From contig OZ239144.1 of assembly GCA_965194505.1 (NCBI GenBank), positions 186,001 through 250,000 of the forward strand: DNA of 64,000 bases, in the 5' to 3' direction. Under the pieces are notes generated by a model. It saw nothing but the letters and a program-made list of their open reading frames with translations, did not search any database and was not told where the DNA came from. Made by a program: the position numbers and the translations under genes. The DNA is from Hahnella aquatica (GTDB taxonomy: Bacteria > Pseudomonadota > Gammaproteobacteria > Burkholderiales > Burkholderiaceae_A). Shown here in pieces: positions 7,520-19,322 of this stretch (position 1 is its first letter; every line of letters begins with the position of its first letter).

Positions 7520-8700
7520 GGAGTCGCTCCAGTGGCGGTGGCTCTTGCCCGTGGGGTTCCGGTGGCTGCTTGCGCGCCACTCCCCCGTGTTGACCCTTTA
7601 CTCGCCGCAGCAGATTCTCCAGCGGCCTGCCCCGCCGCCCCATATTGCTTGGTCATCCACTCCCGATAATCGCCGCTCTGTACGCTCTCAATCCAATGGG
7701 CGTTCGCGAGGTACCAGGCTACGGTCTTGCGAATGCCTGTTTCAAAGGTTTCGCTCGGCTTCCAGCCCAGGGTTTGATGGATCTTGGTGGCATCAATCGC
7801 GTAGCGGCGGTCGTGCCCCGGGCGGTCCTTCACGAAGTGAAGCAGGCGCTCGTGCTGGCCACCCGCGGCCTTCGCCGTGGTGGGGCTTAGTTCATCGAGC
7901 ACTGCACAGATCGTCTTCACGATCTCCAGGTTCGGCCGCTCATTCCAGCCACCAATGTTGTAGACCTCGCCTGGGGTGCCGGCCGCGAGCACGCGCCGAA
8001 TGGCCGCACAGTGGTCGCCCACGTAGAGCCAGTCACGTACGTTCATGCCATCGCCATAAATGGGCAGCGGCTCCCTATTGAGCGCCCGGGTGATGACCAG
8101 CGGAATGAGTTTTTCGGGGAACTGCAATGGCCCGTAGTTGTTGGAGCAATTGGTGGTGAGCACCGGCAGGCCATAGGTGTGGTGCCAGGCGCGCACCAGG
8201 TGGTCGCTTGCGGCCTTGCTCGCGGAGTAGGGGCTGTTCGGGGCGTAGGGGGTGGTCTCGGTGAAGGCTGGATCGGATGGCCCAAGTGAGCCGTAGACCT
8301 CATCCGTAGAGACATGCAGGAAGCGGAATGCGGCCTGGTCGCCTGCCGTAAGGCTGCGCCAGTGGGCGAGCGTGGCCTGCAGCAGCGAGAAGGTGCCCTC
8401 CACGTTGGTGCGCAGAAAGGCCTGAGGGCCTTCGATGGATCGGTCTACGTGGCTCTCGGCTGCGAAATGCACGATTGCCCTTGGTTGGTAGGTCTCCAGC
8501 AGTTCAGCCACCAGGGCCGTGTCGCAGATGTCGCCCACCACCAGCGTGTGCCGGGCATCGCCCGAGAGGCTAGCCAGGTTTGCCGCGTTGCCGGCGTAGG
8601 TGAGGGCGTCCAGGTTCACCACGGGCTCTTCCTCGGCTGCAAGCCAGTCGAGCACGAAGTTGCTGCCGATGAAGCCGGCGCCGCCGGTCACGAGAATCAT
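7516..8700 (-). CDS. rfbB: dTDP-glucose 4,6-dehydratase
   Basis: NAD-dependent conversion of dTDP-glucose to dTDP-4-dehydro-6-deoxyglucose. Extended SDR features are TGGAGFIGSNF at the N-terminus, HFAAESHVDRS, STDEVYG and YSASK with the catalytic Tyr and Lys. ATG 8700 is chosen because the Rossmann strand MILVTGG starts there. At 394 aa it exceeds the usual 350-355 by an Ala/Gly/Thr/Ser-rich tail of about 45 residues after EWMTKQYG that lacks family similarity. It heads the rfbBACD operon, and its promoter must lie in 8700-8980, opposite to the rRNA operon. Confidence 0.95.
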   Translation of the reverse strand: MILVTGGAGFIGSNFVLDWLAAEEEPVVNLDALTYAGNAANLASLSGDARHTLVVGDICDTALVAELLETYQPRAIVHFAAESHVDRSIEGPQAFLRTNVEGTFSLLQATLAHWRSLTAGDQAAFRFLHVSTDEVYGSLGPSDPAFTETTPYAPNSPYSASKAASDHLVRAWHHTYGLPVLTTNCSNNYGPLQFPEKLIPLVITRALNREPLPIYGDGMNVRDWLYVGDHCAAIRRVLAAGTPGEVYNIGGWNERPNLEIVKTICAVLDELSPTTAKAAGGQHERLLHFVKDRPGHDRRYAIDATKIHQTLGWKPSETFETGIRKTVAWYLANAHWIESVQSGDYREWMTKQYGAAGQAAGESAAASKGSTRGSGAQAATGTPRARATATGATP

Positions 8701-8763
8701 GCGGGAAGTGTAATGGCTCTCGCCGCGCTGCCCGGAGAGGTGGACGCGGGGAGGCGCATTCGT

Positions 8764-8917
8764 CTCGGCATGGTCGCTTCGCTCCAACATGCCTCGCCAA
8801 ACGCACCTCCCCTTGCCGCTAGGAGATCGCTGAGGTCGGCCAGGGGGCTCTGTTGATGCTGCCGGCACGTTGGGGACGCCCCTCTGAGGCATGTTGGAGC
8901 GGAGCGACCATGCCGAG
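8764..8917. repeat. Long imperfect inverted repeat between rfbB and the rRNA promoter
   Basis: Arms at 8764-8795 and 8886-8917 are reverse complements at 31 of 32 positions (core GGCATGGTCGCT and CTCCAACATGCC), separated by 90 bp. The arrangement could fold as a large stem-loop or be a small dispersed repeat. No transposase is present. The rest of 8701-8983, more than 250 bp, holds no gene that I can support; the rfbB promoter should be here but I cannot place it. Confidence 0.85.
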
Positions 8918-8983
8918 GAGGGGTTTCCCTAACGTGCTCTCAGCCGCCCCGGGCCGCCCTCAGCACCCCAATGTTTCACCCAT

Positions 8984-9012
8984 TTGACATCCCCCAAATG
9001 GCCGGTCATAAT
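8984..9012 (+). promoter_or_regulatory. rRNA operon promoter
   Basis: A TTGACA -35 element (8984-8989), a 17-bp spacer and a CATAAT -10 element (9007-9012) lie about 170 bp upstream of 16S. The -35 is perfect sigma-70 consensus and the -10 matches at five of six positions. Transcription should start near 9019. Confidence 0.85.
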
Positions 9013-9020
9013 TCCGCTTC

Positions 9021-9049
9021 TTCGCTTCTGGCGAAACGCTCTTTAACAA
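9021..9049 (+). promoter_or_regulatory. boxB-like hairpin and boxA antitermination site
   Basis: The hairpin TTCGC-TTCTG-GCGAA (9021-9035) is followed directly by CGCTCTTTAACAA (9037-9049), the boxA consensus bound by NusB/S10 in rRNA antitermination. A second boxA lies ahead of 23S. Confidence 0.85.
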
Positions 9050-9182
9050 CCAACAGCCGATAAGTGTGGGCATTTGGGCTGAGATGCAAGTCTCAAAAAA
9101 CCAAATGCTCAACAGTTGAACAAGTATGGTTTTTCGAAAGAAAAATCTCGTCAGCGTTGAGTTTTAAAAATTGCAGAGATTG

Positions 9183-10715
<1,533 letters not shown>

Positions 10716-10763
10716 GAGCATCGCATCAACGCTCAAGTGCTCACGCTTATCGGCTGCTAGTCT

Positions 10764-10840
10764 GGGTCTGTAGCTCAGTCGGTTAGAGCACCGTCTTGAT
10801 AAGGCGGGGGTCGTTGGTTCGAATCCAACCAGACCCACCA
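10764..10840 (+). tRNA. tRNA-Ile (GAT)
   Basis: A 77-nt cloverleaf: acceptor GGGTCTG pairs with CAGACCC, the anticodon GAT is at 10798-10800, the T-loop is GGTTCGAATCC, and the encoded CCA ends at 10840. It is in the 16S-23S spacer, as usual in Proteobacteria. Confidence 0.98.
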
Positions 10841-10863
10841 CCGTCGCAGCGATTCTGTTTTAC

Positions 10864-10939
10864 GGGGGTGTAGCTCAGCTGGGAGAGCACCTGCTTTGCA
10901 AGCAGGGGGTCATCGGTTCGATCCCGTTCACCTCCACCA
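10864..10939 (+). tRNA. tRNA-Ala (TGC)
   Basis: A 76-nt cloverleaf: acceptor GGGGGTG pairs with CACCTCC with one G-U, anticodon stem CCTGC/GCAGG encloses TGC at 10897-10899, and the encoded CCA ends at 10939. It is the second spacer tRNA of the rRNA operon. Confidence 0.98.
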
Positions 10940-11002
10940 GATTTAGTAGTTAGCGCCCTCGGGCGCGCACAGGTTTCGCAGTAAATGTTGTATCGGCTGC
11001 TC

Positions 11003-11082
11003 GTTCTTTAACAATTTGGTCTTCGTGTGAAATTAATGTGATGAGCATTAAATTTCACCAGTTATGTGATTGTTTTAATCAC
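11003..11082 (+). promoter_or_regulatory. Second boxA and hairpins in the 16S-23S spacer
   Basis: GTTCTTTAACAA (11003-11014) is a boxA copy preceding 23S. Two hairpins follow: 11027-11038 with 11046-11058 (one bulged base) and GTGATT-GTTTT-AATCAC (11066-11082). The 17-mer at 11181-11197 is exactly complementary to 14058-14074 and forms the long precursor 23S stem cleaved by RNase III. No further gene is seen in 10940-11190. Confidence 0.8.
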
Positions 11083-11190
11083 AAAACTCTCAAGTATGCG
11101 CGTGTAGTTATATTCATCGGCAAAGTTGTAAATTGATCTATAACTGGCCAGCTAGCCAAATAAATCGGTGATTCGTCACCAAAGTTATAG

Positions 11191-14066
<2,876 letters not shown>

Positions 14067-14181
14067 ATAACTTTGTTGATGAGTCAACGCCATACTCGAG
14101 AAGTGATTGAAATCAAAAACATACTGTGTGGGTCGGTTCGTCGCCGTCCCACAACGAAGACCAATATTGTTGCCAAGTTAC

Positions 14182-14295
14182 GCCTGATGGCCATAGCGAG
14201 TTGGAACCACCCCTTCCCATCCCGAACAGGACCGTGAAACGACTTTGCGCCGATGATAGTGATCACTCGATCGTGAAAGTAGGGCACCGTCAGGC
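14182..14295 (+). rRNA. rrf: 5S ribosomal RNA
   Basis: Helix I pairs GCCTGA (14182-14187) with TCAGGC (14290-14295). The interior contains CCCATCCCGAACAGG and the GAAAGTAGGGCACC 3' region typical of bacterial 5S rRNA. Confidence 0.95.
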
Positions 14296-14305
14296 ACCTC
14301 AAAAA

Positions 14306-14340
14306 GAAACCCCGGTCAACGCAAGTTGGTCGGGGTTTTT
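14306..14340 (+). terminator. rRNA operon terminator (probably bidirectional)
   Basis: A 14-bp stem (AAACCCCGGTCAAC with GTTGGTCGGGGTTT, two G-U pairs) with a GCAA tetraloop is followed by a T-run. The opposite strand also gives a T-rich tail, so it can serve the convergent glycosyltransferase gene ending at 14356. Confidence 0.93.
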
Positions 14341-14355
14341 GTTTTGGGTGGGTTG

Positions 14356-15420
14356 CTATTGCCCCTGCTTCACGGCCGCCAGCTGCTTCGCGACCTCCTC
14401 ATAAAGCGCAATGTGCTCACGAGCAACGTCATCCCAGCTTCGCCGAAAGGCAGGCACCGCCTCTGCCAAAGAGAGCATCGCCTCGCAAGCTTTCACCCAG
14501 TTCTTCAGAGCCGAATCCACGGGGAGCACCACGCCGTTTGAAGCAGATACATCTGCTGCAGCACCACAGGCATCACTCACCACCACGGGCACCTGCGCCG
14601 CCATCGCTTCCGAGATCACCATACCGTAAGGTTCTGAGCGTGCTGGGTGCAAGAGAAGGTCTAGCTCATGCAGTTCGGGCTTGGCATCCTTCCAACCCAT
14701 GCACTCCACCGCAAAGCCATGGCCTGAAACCAAATGCTTGATCTCAGTAGGGTCGGGCCCGTAGATGCGCAGCACAAGTTTGGGCCGCTGGCGGGTTAAG
14801 GCTGCACAAATGGCAAGCGCCGTCTCGAGCCCCTTGCGCCGCCATTCTTTGCCGACAAAACCGATTACGCCAGCATCCCAGGAAACTGCTCGAAAAGCCC
14901 GCGTGGGCAAGTCTTCAACGCCGGGAGGAATGGGCCTACGGAGCCGGCCGCCAATGCAGGGGTAGTAGTGCGCCAATGTAGATGCAATGTTTGAAGAGTT
15001 CGGCACCACCGCAAGAACACTCGGAGCGCAGACCTCTCGCCGCTCCATCCAAAGGTAAGCCAACACCCGTAGGGACCACCGCCGCCAGAACGGGTAGGTG
15101 TGAATCAGCGCGAACGGCGGGCCATGAAAAGTGGTGACATGGTGGACGGATGTGCGCTCGTGGGAATGGACTACCGACCCCGGGGGAAGCTTGGATAGAA
15201 CCTTCCCAACCGTCCACGAAAAACGCAAAAGTCGAAACCAACTTGGGCCACCACGGGAGGGGGCTACCTGCACTGCGGGGAGCAAACCACCGTGGGATAA
15301 TGAGACCTGCTCAGACTCAGTGACAATGGACGCCGCCACGCCCTGCCTAAGCAATGCATGAACCAATGACCACACATAAGACTCCATCCCGCCCCTTGCT
15401 TCGAAACGACGAACAACCAT
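14356..15420 (-). CDS. Family 4 (WaaG-like) glycosyltransferase
   Basis: A 354-aa GT-B glycosyltransferase. It begins MVVRRFEARGGMESYVW, the glycine-rich acceptor-side loop of LPS-core glycosyltransferases such as WaaG. It contains GFVGKEWRRKGLETAL and the C-terminal EPYGMVISEAMAAQVPVV segment (EX7E-type, nucleotide-sugar binding). It probably adds a hexose to LPS core or O-antigen on the cytoplasmic side; donor and acceptor cannot be read from sequence. The frame stays open upstream and an alternative ATG at 15492 would supply a fuller first beta-strand but would run over the start of the divergent polymerase gene. It is convergent with the rRNA operon. Confidence 0.88.
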   Translation of the reverse strand: MVVRRFEARGGMESYVWSLVHALLRQGVAASIVTESEQVSLSHGGLLPAVQVAPSRGGPSWFRLLRFSWTVGKVLSKLPPGSVVHSHERTSVHHVTTFHGPPFALIHTYPFWRRWSLRVLAYLWMERREVCAPSVLAVVPNSSNIASTLAHYYPCIGGRLRRPIPPGVEDLPTRAFRAVSWDAGVIGFVGKEWRRKGLETALAICAALTRQRPKLVLRIYGPDPTEIKHLVSGHGFAVECMGWKDAKPELHELDLLLHPARSEPYGMVISEAMAAQVPVVVSDACGAAADVSASNGVVLPVDSALKNWVKACEAMLSLAEAVPAFRRSWDDVAREHIALYEEVAKQLAAVKQGQ

Positions 15421-15424
15421 CACG

Positions 15425-16732
15425 ATGCTGAGACTCTCAACCTTAGGCCTACCTACTGGCCTTGGGCGCTCGAAGTTCGAAGACTTGCTCATCCAACTAT
15501 TCTGCCTGAGCTTGCTGTTGATTCCCGTGGGCTTTCTCACCGTCAAGAGTTGGGTGACCACGCTATCGTTGGTTGCATTCCTGCTGTCACTGATGCTGTT
15601 ATTCGCAACACACAACTACAGAGGCGGCAACGGGCCTTCTAGGCCATGGAATCGAGACCGATTGCTACCACTGTTATTCGCATCACCACTCCTCATTGAC
15701 TTAATCGCCCAACTTGGTAGGCAAGAGTGGGCGCCAAGTCAACTAGACGCACCTGCGCGGCTCCTCATTTTCATTCCTATTTACGTTCTATTAAGACGGC
15801 TCAATCTAGACTTAAGCCGGAACTTCATCACATACATGGCTATGGCGAGTCCACTCGCATTGATCCACCTCGCCATAGACCCGTCTTACTACTGGGGTGA
15901 CCGATGGGCCACATCACCATCTGATCCAAATACCCTTGGGCTATTCTGTGGCGCACTAGTGGCACCCTCAATCGCAAAACTTGCGACCGGCGCATCTTCT
16001 AAGCCAATGTTAGCAATACATACTCTGTCGATTACCTGTGGAACGCTTATCGTTATGGGAAGCCAATCAAGGATCGCTTTCCTCGAACTCCTGAGCCTCC
16101 TCTGTCTCGGACTTATTCTCGGTGCCAAAGAGAAAGGACTGCGGACTTTCTTACCTGCCATCGCCTCGGCATTCGTGATTGGCACTGGTCTGGTTTGGTC
16201 TAACCCTGGATACCAGCACCGGATCGCATCTATTTATATCGAATTATCACAATGGCAAGAAAGTGAAAACCAACCCTCCTCGGCCGCCACTCGGTTGGAC
16301 ATGCTAGAGGTCAGCGTGTTACTTTTAAGTAAGAGGCTGCTGTTTGGTTACGGCGATGGAAACTACCAACATGTCGCACGACAACTCCCAGATTACCCAC
16401 GACTGCTTTATGCTGTGGAGTCAATTCACAATACCCCGCATAACGAGATTCTGACCAAAGGTCTGAGGTCAGGCATCGCCGGGGCAGCCGCATCTGGACT
16501 GCTGTTGCTCGTACCCATCATCACATTTGTGCGTCGCGCGTTCCGTAAGAAATCCACCATTGGATCGATCGCAATTGCCGGAGGCATGTTTTCTCTAGGA
16601 ATTCTTCTAGCGTCCTTTAGCATGGCAGTATTCAGCCTTGCCTTCACGACTAGTTTCTTTGCAGTTTCTATGGCGATCTTCCTGGCTGGGAGAGATCACG
16701 ATAAGCGACTCGAACACATCTCAGAAAAATGA
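15425..16732 (+). CDS. O-antigen polymerase/ligase-type membrane protein
   Basis: A 435-aa polytopic inner-membrane protein with roughly ten or more hydrophobic segments. Near residue 340 it has the loop SIHNTPHNEILTKGLRSG. Its His-containing HNxxHNE pattern and position before the last helices resemble the Wzy_C/O-antigen ligase (WaaL) superfamily. It would either polymerise O-units or attach O-antigen to lipid A-core in the periplasm; sequence alone does not separate Wzy from WaaL. The start may lie at ATG 15425 or a downstream TTG, since the first 20 residues overlap the neighbour's alternative N-terminus. It shares an ATGA with the next glycosyltransferase gene. Confidence 0.82.
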   Translation: MLRLSTLGLPTGLGRSKFEDLLIQLFCLSLLLIPVGFLTVKSWVTTLSLVAFLLSLMLLFATHNYRGGNGPSRPWNRDRLLPLLFASPLLIDLIAQLGRQEWAPSQLDAPARLLIFIPIYVLLRRLNLDLSRNFITYMAMASPLALIHLAIDPSYYWGDRWATSPSDPNTLGLFCGALVAPSIAKLATGASSKPMLAIHTLSITCGTLIVMGSQSRIAFLELLSLLCLGLILGAKEKGLRTFLPAIASAFVIGTGLVWSNPGYQHRIASIYIELSQWQESENQPSSAATRLDMLEVSVLLLSKRLLFGYGDGNYQHVARQLPDYPRLLYAVESIHNTPHNEILTKGLRSGIAGAAASGLLLLVPIITFVRRAFRKKSTIGSIAIAGGMFSLGILLASFSMAVFSLAFTTSFFAVSMAIFLAGRDHDKRLEHISEK

Positions 16733-17556
16733 ATGTCACAATTACCTTTGCCTGCTATAACCAATCTAGCTACACAGAAAAGTGCATGACGAGCCTCGTT
16801 GCTGCGGGTACAAATCTCGACCAAGTTGTTGTCGTCGATAACTGTTCGAACGACGACACTATGGAGGTTCTTCAGAGGTATCCCCAGGCACATACAATCA
16901 GCAACAAACAAAATATGGGCTGTGGCGTAGCCTGGAACCAGGGCGCGCTCCTGAGGCAGACTGAGTGGACGGTGGTCATGAACAACGATATTGTTGTCTC
17001 CCAGAACTGGTTGACGGGCCTTGTTGAATCTGCAGAGAGGAACCAGTTGAAAATTGCATGTCCCGCAACAGTAGATGGAAGCGATGACTATGACATCCAA
17101 GCAGAGGCTCTGCGAAGAGGAGAGGCTGCGATCAACACCGTCCGACTGGGTTCGGTGCATGCCGTCTGTATGCTCATACACAGCAGTGTTTGGAAAGATG
17201 TTGGGTACTTCAGAGCAACACCAAAACTTCTGGGTTACGAAGACACAATCTTCTTTGACGAGTGTCAGAAAGCAGGAATACCGATGGGCACGGTTGGTTC
17301 CTCATGGATCCATCACTATGGCTCTATCACTCAAGATGCCATGAGGAAGGAGAGGGGCCTAACAAAGAAGGCTGGCCTTGGAGACCGCCACAACTACAGG
17401 TTGCTAAATAAAAGTCTCTGGGAGCGAAAACTGGATAAGTACAAGAAGCTGAAAGCTTTGAAGCGCTACGAAAATGAGGAACTTTCCTCGTTGGGATTCA
17501 GCCTACATGGCCACAAGAAACCCAATGAACCAATTAATTGGCGAATCTACAACTAA
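16729..17556 (+). CDS. Family 2 glycosyltransferase
   Basis: A 275-aa GT-A glycosyltransferase. The N-terminus TITFACYNQSSYTEKCMTSL, VVVDNCSNDDT, the metal-site equivalent MNNDIVV and the downstream GYEDTIFFDE acidic motif define the family 2 fold. The C-terminus is Lys/Arg-rich, suggesting peripheral membrane contact. The sugar is unknown. It is translationally coupled to the polymerase-type gene and its last 23 bp overlap the convergent minus-strand gene. Confidence 0.88.
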   Translation: MNVTITFACYNQSSYTEKCMTSLVAAGTNLDQVVVVDNCSNDDTMEVLQRYPQAHTISNKQNMGCGVAWNQGALLRQTEWTVVMNNDIVVSQNWLTGLVESAERNQLKIACPATVDGSDDYDIQAEALRRGEAAINTVRLGSVHAVCMLIHSSVWKDVGYFRATPKLLGYEDTIFFDECQKAGIPMGTVGSSWIHHYGSITQDAMRKERGLTKKAGLGDRHNYRLLNKSLWERKLDKYKKLKALKRYENEELSSLGFSLHGHKKPNEPINWRIYN

Positions 17557-18532
17557 CTTGGCGCACAAACTCGCTTAATTGTTGTCTGAAAACAAGCCTC
17601 TCACCCAACGTATAGGCCTGAAACGTTGCAAAATCTCGAGAGAACACGTCATCGTATGCTCGGAGTACTTCGCGAGATACCGACTCAAACTGTTGAACGA
17701 AGTCTGGCGCGCGCTCGTTGAGCTTGTAGCGCGTTGGTATTGGAACATCCCGAGGATTTGAAGCGGTCCCTCTAAGTCCCGTAATAAGTGCACAACCCTG
17801 ACTTACAGCCTCTCTCGGCATTCGGTCCCTACCGGGATGCGGTCCAAAGTCGACAAACATCTTTGAACGACTATAGAGCTCTCGAAGTTCTCTAGGAGAC
17901 AACCCTACCAATCCCTGAAACTTTATATCTGGAAGGAAGCGACGAAGGAGCGCGACAGCCTTGCCGCTCTTTTTGGCGTTGTAGAGGACGACATCTGAGC
18001 GATCCCTACCCTTGACTTGCGGAACATCCTGGAGAAATAGCGGGTTGAGATAGTCGGATAGACTCAAGGGGTGCAACCCGTGAAGAGCGAGGTGGTCATC
18101 TACAGTGGCAGACTGAGAAAGATGTCCCAACGAACTGAGTGACTCTAGTCTCCACGGCCGACGGGCTCGAACACGAGACTTGAGATAACGAAACCCGTCT
18201 CTCAACGCCGAATCACCTTTGTGACTATAGTAGTTGGACAACGAAAGCCACCAGAGGAATCGGTGACAACTCTTTAACCTGAGCGCAAGCATTGGGTATA
18301 CCTCGGGAATGATTACAACGCTGTCAGCAGCATCCTCAAAAACCCCAGCGACAGCCCCGTAACATTGATAGTTTGTTGGCACTTCTTGCTTAAGGGTGAA
18401 GGGTAGATAGCTAATGTATGCATTCAAGCCCATGCCCCGAAGTTCTCCAGCCAACATGTGAAGTGCCTCGGGACCCCCAGTCTCAACACCCCCGGGACAC
18501 ACGACATAAAACGGTACGTCTTTAACGTCCAT
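17534..18532 (-). CDS. Putative glycosyltransferase, last gene of the msbA operon
   Basis: A 332-aa protein that I place among GT-B-like glycosyltransferases with moderate confidence. It begins FYVVCPGGVETGGPEALHML, a glycine-rich N-terminal loop. It has VVLYNAKKSGKAVALL and, near the C-terminus, SKMFVDFGPHPGRDRMPREAVSQGCALITG, which resembles the donor-site region of polysaccharide glycosyltransferases. ATG 18532 follows GGGAAG and overlaps the upstream gene by 11 bp; the frame remains open further upstream but would overlap more of that gene. It ends the six-gene unit pagL to here. Function beyond LPS or capsule assembly is inferred from context. Confidence 0.7.
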   Translation of the reverse strand: MDVKDVPFYVVCPGGVETGGPEALHMLAGELRGMGLNAYISYLPFTLKQEVPTNYQCYGAVAGVFEDAADSVVIIPEVYPMLALRLKSCHRFLWWLSLSNYYSHKGDSALRDGFRYLKSRVRARRPWRLESLSSLGHLSQSATVDDHLALHGLHPLSLSDYLNPLFLQDVPQVKGRDRSDVVLYNAKKSGKAVALLRRFLPDIKFQGLVGLSPRELRELYSRSKMFVDFGPHPGRDRMPREAVSQGCALITGLRGTASNPRDVPIPTRYKLNERAPDFVQQFESVSREVLRAYDDVFSRDFATFQAYTLGERLVFRQQLSEFVRQVSCRFAN

Positions 18533-19322
18533 CGGCTTCCCGGTTCTGGATCTCCATGGCCCGGAGATATCTGTAAAAGGTACCTTCAAAATTTCCAACA
18601 GCGATGATTAGGCCTGGCCCACCATCAAGACATCCAAGCTTAAAAACATAGTGCTTAAGGAAGGACCACGCCCCATGAAGAAAAGCGGTCCAAACTGTAA
18701 TACTTCTGCCCCTCAATCTCGCCGCGCCTAAAGCAGAGTACTTATCGGCCTTTCTAAGAACCTCACCGACGTCCTTGAATGGAAACTGGAGAATCGCATT
18801 ACGCAGGTACCCCGGTGGCTTCTGGGTGTGCACAACATACCCCTCGTGAACTGGAAGAGTGTCATAGGTAAGCGATCCGCGCTTGAACAGCTGAGGCTGC
18901 CTGTAGTTGGGGTACCACCCGGAGTATCGAATCCACCGACCAAGGAAAAAATTTTTACGAGGAACAAAATAATAATCAGTCGTCGAGGACCCGCGCGACA
19001 GTAACTCATAAATCTCGTTTTCAACCTCGGGGGTACAACGTTCATCCGCATCGAGACTCAATATCCAATCAGTGGTGCAAAAATTCAGAGCAGCATTGCG
19101 TAGTGGCCCATACCCCTCGAAGGCCACGTGAAACACCTTTGCGCCAAGCGCTTCAGCCAACTCCGTTGTTCCATCAGTGCTATGGGAGTCAATGACAATT
19201 ACTTCGTCAGCCCAAAGCACACTGCGAATAGCCCCCTCGATCTTGTCGATCTCGTTGTAGGCAATGATGTAAGCCGTTATGGTCCCCCGCCGCCCCTGTC
19301 GCGTAGATGCGGTGGCATTCAT
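18522..19322 (-). CDS. WaaE/KdtX-like LPS core glycosyltransferase
   Basis: A 266-aa family 2 glycosyltransferase with TAYIIAYNEIDKIEGAIRSV, VIDSHSTDGT, the metal-binding LDADER and NAILQFPFKDVGEVLRKADKYS, all matching the WaaE/KdtX group that adds beta-1,4-glucose to heptose I of LPS inner core. Length fits that group. Its ATG overlaps the msbA stop. The Ser-rich first 12 residues precede the first strand. Confidence 0.88.
   Translation of the reverse strand: MNATASTRQGRRGTITAYIIAYNEIDKIEGAIRSVLWADEVIVIDSHSTDGTTELAEALGAKVFHVAFEGYGPLRNAALNFCTTDWILSLDADERCTPEVENEIYELLSRGSSTTDYYFVPRKNFFLGRWIRYSGWYPNYRQPQLFKRGSLTYDTLPVHEGYVVHTQKPPGYLRNAILQFPFKDVGEVLRKADKYSALGAARLRGRSITVWTAFLHGAWSFLKHYVFKLGCLDGGPGLIIAVGNFEGTFYRYLRAMEIQNREADGR

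Noticed and set aside
7428..8081. A 217-codon plus-strand frame opposite rfbB
   Set aside because: Arg/Ser-rich shadow of rfbB codons; the minus strand is unambiguous.
14356..15492. Start of the WaaG-like protein at ATG 15492
   Set aside because: It adds a fuller first strand but overlaps the coding region of the divergent polymerase-type gene by about 70 bp; kept as an alternative only.
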